Source: Bacteroidota bacterium (GTDB lineage Bacteria; Bacteroidota; Bacteroidia; Flavobacteriales; Flavobacteriaceae). Taken from it: DNA of 6,734 nucleotides. The notes under the pieces are model-generated. The model searched no databases and had not been told where the DNA came from. It saw nothing but the letters and a program-made list of their open reading frames with translations. The number at the start of each line of letters is the position of its first letter. The first letter of the stretch is position 1. The position numbers and the translations under genes are program-made. The DNA is taken from assembly GCA_024280815.1 (NCBI GenBank), contig JAJRPL010000354.1, forward strand, positions 1 through 6,734, in the 5' to 3' direction. Positions 6,039 to 6,734 of this stretch are shown in pieces.

Positions 6039-6734
6039 ATGAGTAAAAAAGTTGCAATTACAGGCATGGGTATTGTTTCTTCAATAGGTACAACTGTTGA
6101 AGAAAATTACAATGCCTTATTGCAAGGTAAACCTGGTATTTCAGTCATTTCAAATATTGAAACTCGTCATGCAACTGATATTCTGGTGGGTGAAATTAAG
6201 TTGACCAATGAAGAGTTGATTGAGCAATTAAATTTACCTGTATCTAACAATTATTCAAGAACAGCTATGTTAGGTGTTTTGGCTGCTAAGCAAGCAATTG
6301 TAGATGCTAAGATTGAAGATATTAATGATTGTAAGACTGGATTGATTTCTGCAACTAGTGTTGGGGGAATGGATATGACCGAAAAATACTATTACGATTA
6401 TTTTACAGATGCAACAAATCAGAAATATATTGATGGCCATCATGGAGGAGATGCCACACAAAAAATAGCAAAGCAATTAGGAATAACCGATTTTGTAACT
6501 ACCATCAGTACGGCTTGTTCATCTTCTGCAAATGCAATTATGTTAGGAGCAAGATTGATAAAATCAGGTAAATTGGATAGAGTAGTGGTTGGAGGAGCAG
6601 ATTGTTTGTCAAAGTTTACCATTAACGGATTCAAAACCTTAATGATTCTATCAGATACCTATTGTACACCATTTGATGAAAATAGAAAAGGATTAAATTT
6701 AGGTGAAGCTGCAGCGTTTTTAGTGTTAGAGTCT
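6039..6734 (+). CDS. Beta-ketoacyl-ACP synthase (FabF-like), 3' end outside window
   Basis: From the ATG at 6039 the frame stays open to the window end, giving 232 residues of a ketosynthase. The N-terminus MSKKVAITGMGIVSSIG is the classic first strand of FabF-like enzymes. The nucleophile is Cys160 in ISTACSSSAN, and PFDENRKGLNLGEAAAF at 211-227 is the conserved segment after it. The two catalytic histidines would lie beyond the edge, so completeness cannot be shown. Its active-site motif (TACSSS) is nearer to the canonical form than that of the first ketosynthase (NACVSG), and the two proteins are clearly different paralogues. It is separated from the ACP gene by 150 bases on the same strand. 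It likely performs another condensation in the same pathway, or pairs with the half-size ketosynthase-like protein. No Shine-Dalgarno sequence is evident before the ATG. Confidence 0.93.
   Translation, partial: MSKKVAITGMGIVSSIGTTVEENYNALLQGKPGISVISNIETRHATDILVGEIKLTNEELIEQLNLPVSNNYSRTAMLGVLAAKQAIVDAKIEDINDCKTGLISATSVGGMDMTEKYYYDYFTDATNQKYIDGHHGGDATQKIAKQLGITDFVTTISTACSSSANAIMLGARLIKSGKLDRVVVGGADCLSKFTINGFKTLMILSDTYCTPFDENRKGLNLGEAAAFLVLES

Noticed and set aside
6270..6634. Minus-strand open frames opposite the second ketosynthase
   Set aside because: The + strand has an uninterrupted ketosynthase with active-site cysteine. The hydrophobic Cys/Ile-rich antisense products look artefactual.

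Overview
This window is an AT-rich stretch from a member of the Bacteroidota, most likely a flavobacterium. The evidence is the strong A/T bias in third codon positions, the near absence of Shine-Dalgarno sequences before most starts, and a gene set and order typical of Bacteroidota aryl-polyene/flexirubin pigment clusters. All eight complete or partial genes with good support in 1-5888, plus a ninth running off the right edge, lie on the + strand. The genus assignment is inferred from gene content only.

Layout. Positions 1-292 hold the C-terminal end of a BtrH/DUF4872-like protein. It is followed without gaps by an ABC exporter pair: ATPase 289-1044 and ABC-2 type permease 1037-2320. Next come a hotdog-fold acyl-CoA/ACP thioesterase (2317-2736) and a complete beta-ketoacyl synthase (2736-3887). 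These five genes overlap each other by 1 to 8 bases and look like one translationally coupled unit. After a 54-base gap with a possible promoter come a SAM-dependent methyltransferase of the O-methyltransferase-2 type (3942-5006), a short ketosynthase-like protein without an active-site cysteine (5013-5624, TTG start) and an acyl carrier protein (5634-5888). A 150-base non-coding gap (5889-6038) contains two inverted repeats and a short 9-base periodic repeat. A second ketosynthase starts at 6039 and is cut by the window end.

How the genes may work together (inference from the families). The ACP carries the growing chain. The ketosynthases and the half-size ketosynthase-like partner elongate it to a polyene. 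The methyltransferase decorates an aromatic starter or product. The thioesterase edits or releases acyl chains. The BtrH-like protein may move the acyl chain from the ACP to an acceptor (in flexirubins, a dialkylresorcinol alcohol). The ABC pair may export the lipid-like product to the envelope. The dialkylresorcinol genes (darA/darB), the ammonia-lyase, the dehydratases and the ketoreductase expected of such a cluster are not in this window, so flexirubin cannot be told apart from a plain aryl polyene on this sequence alone.

The least ordinary points are the methyltransferase lacking the usual catalytic histidine, the stand-alone half ketosynthase with a TTG start in the same frame as the gene before it, and the repeat-bearing gap between the ACP and the last ketosynthase. 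The system as a whole belongs to a known class of pigment clusters and is not a wholly new one.
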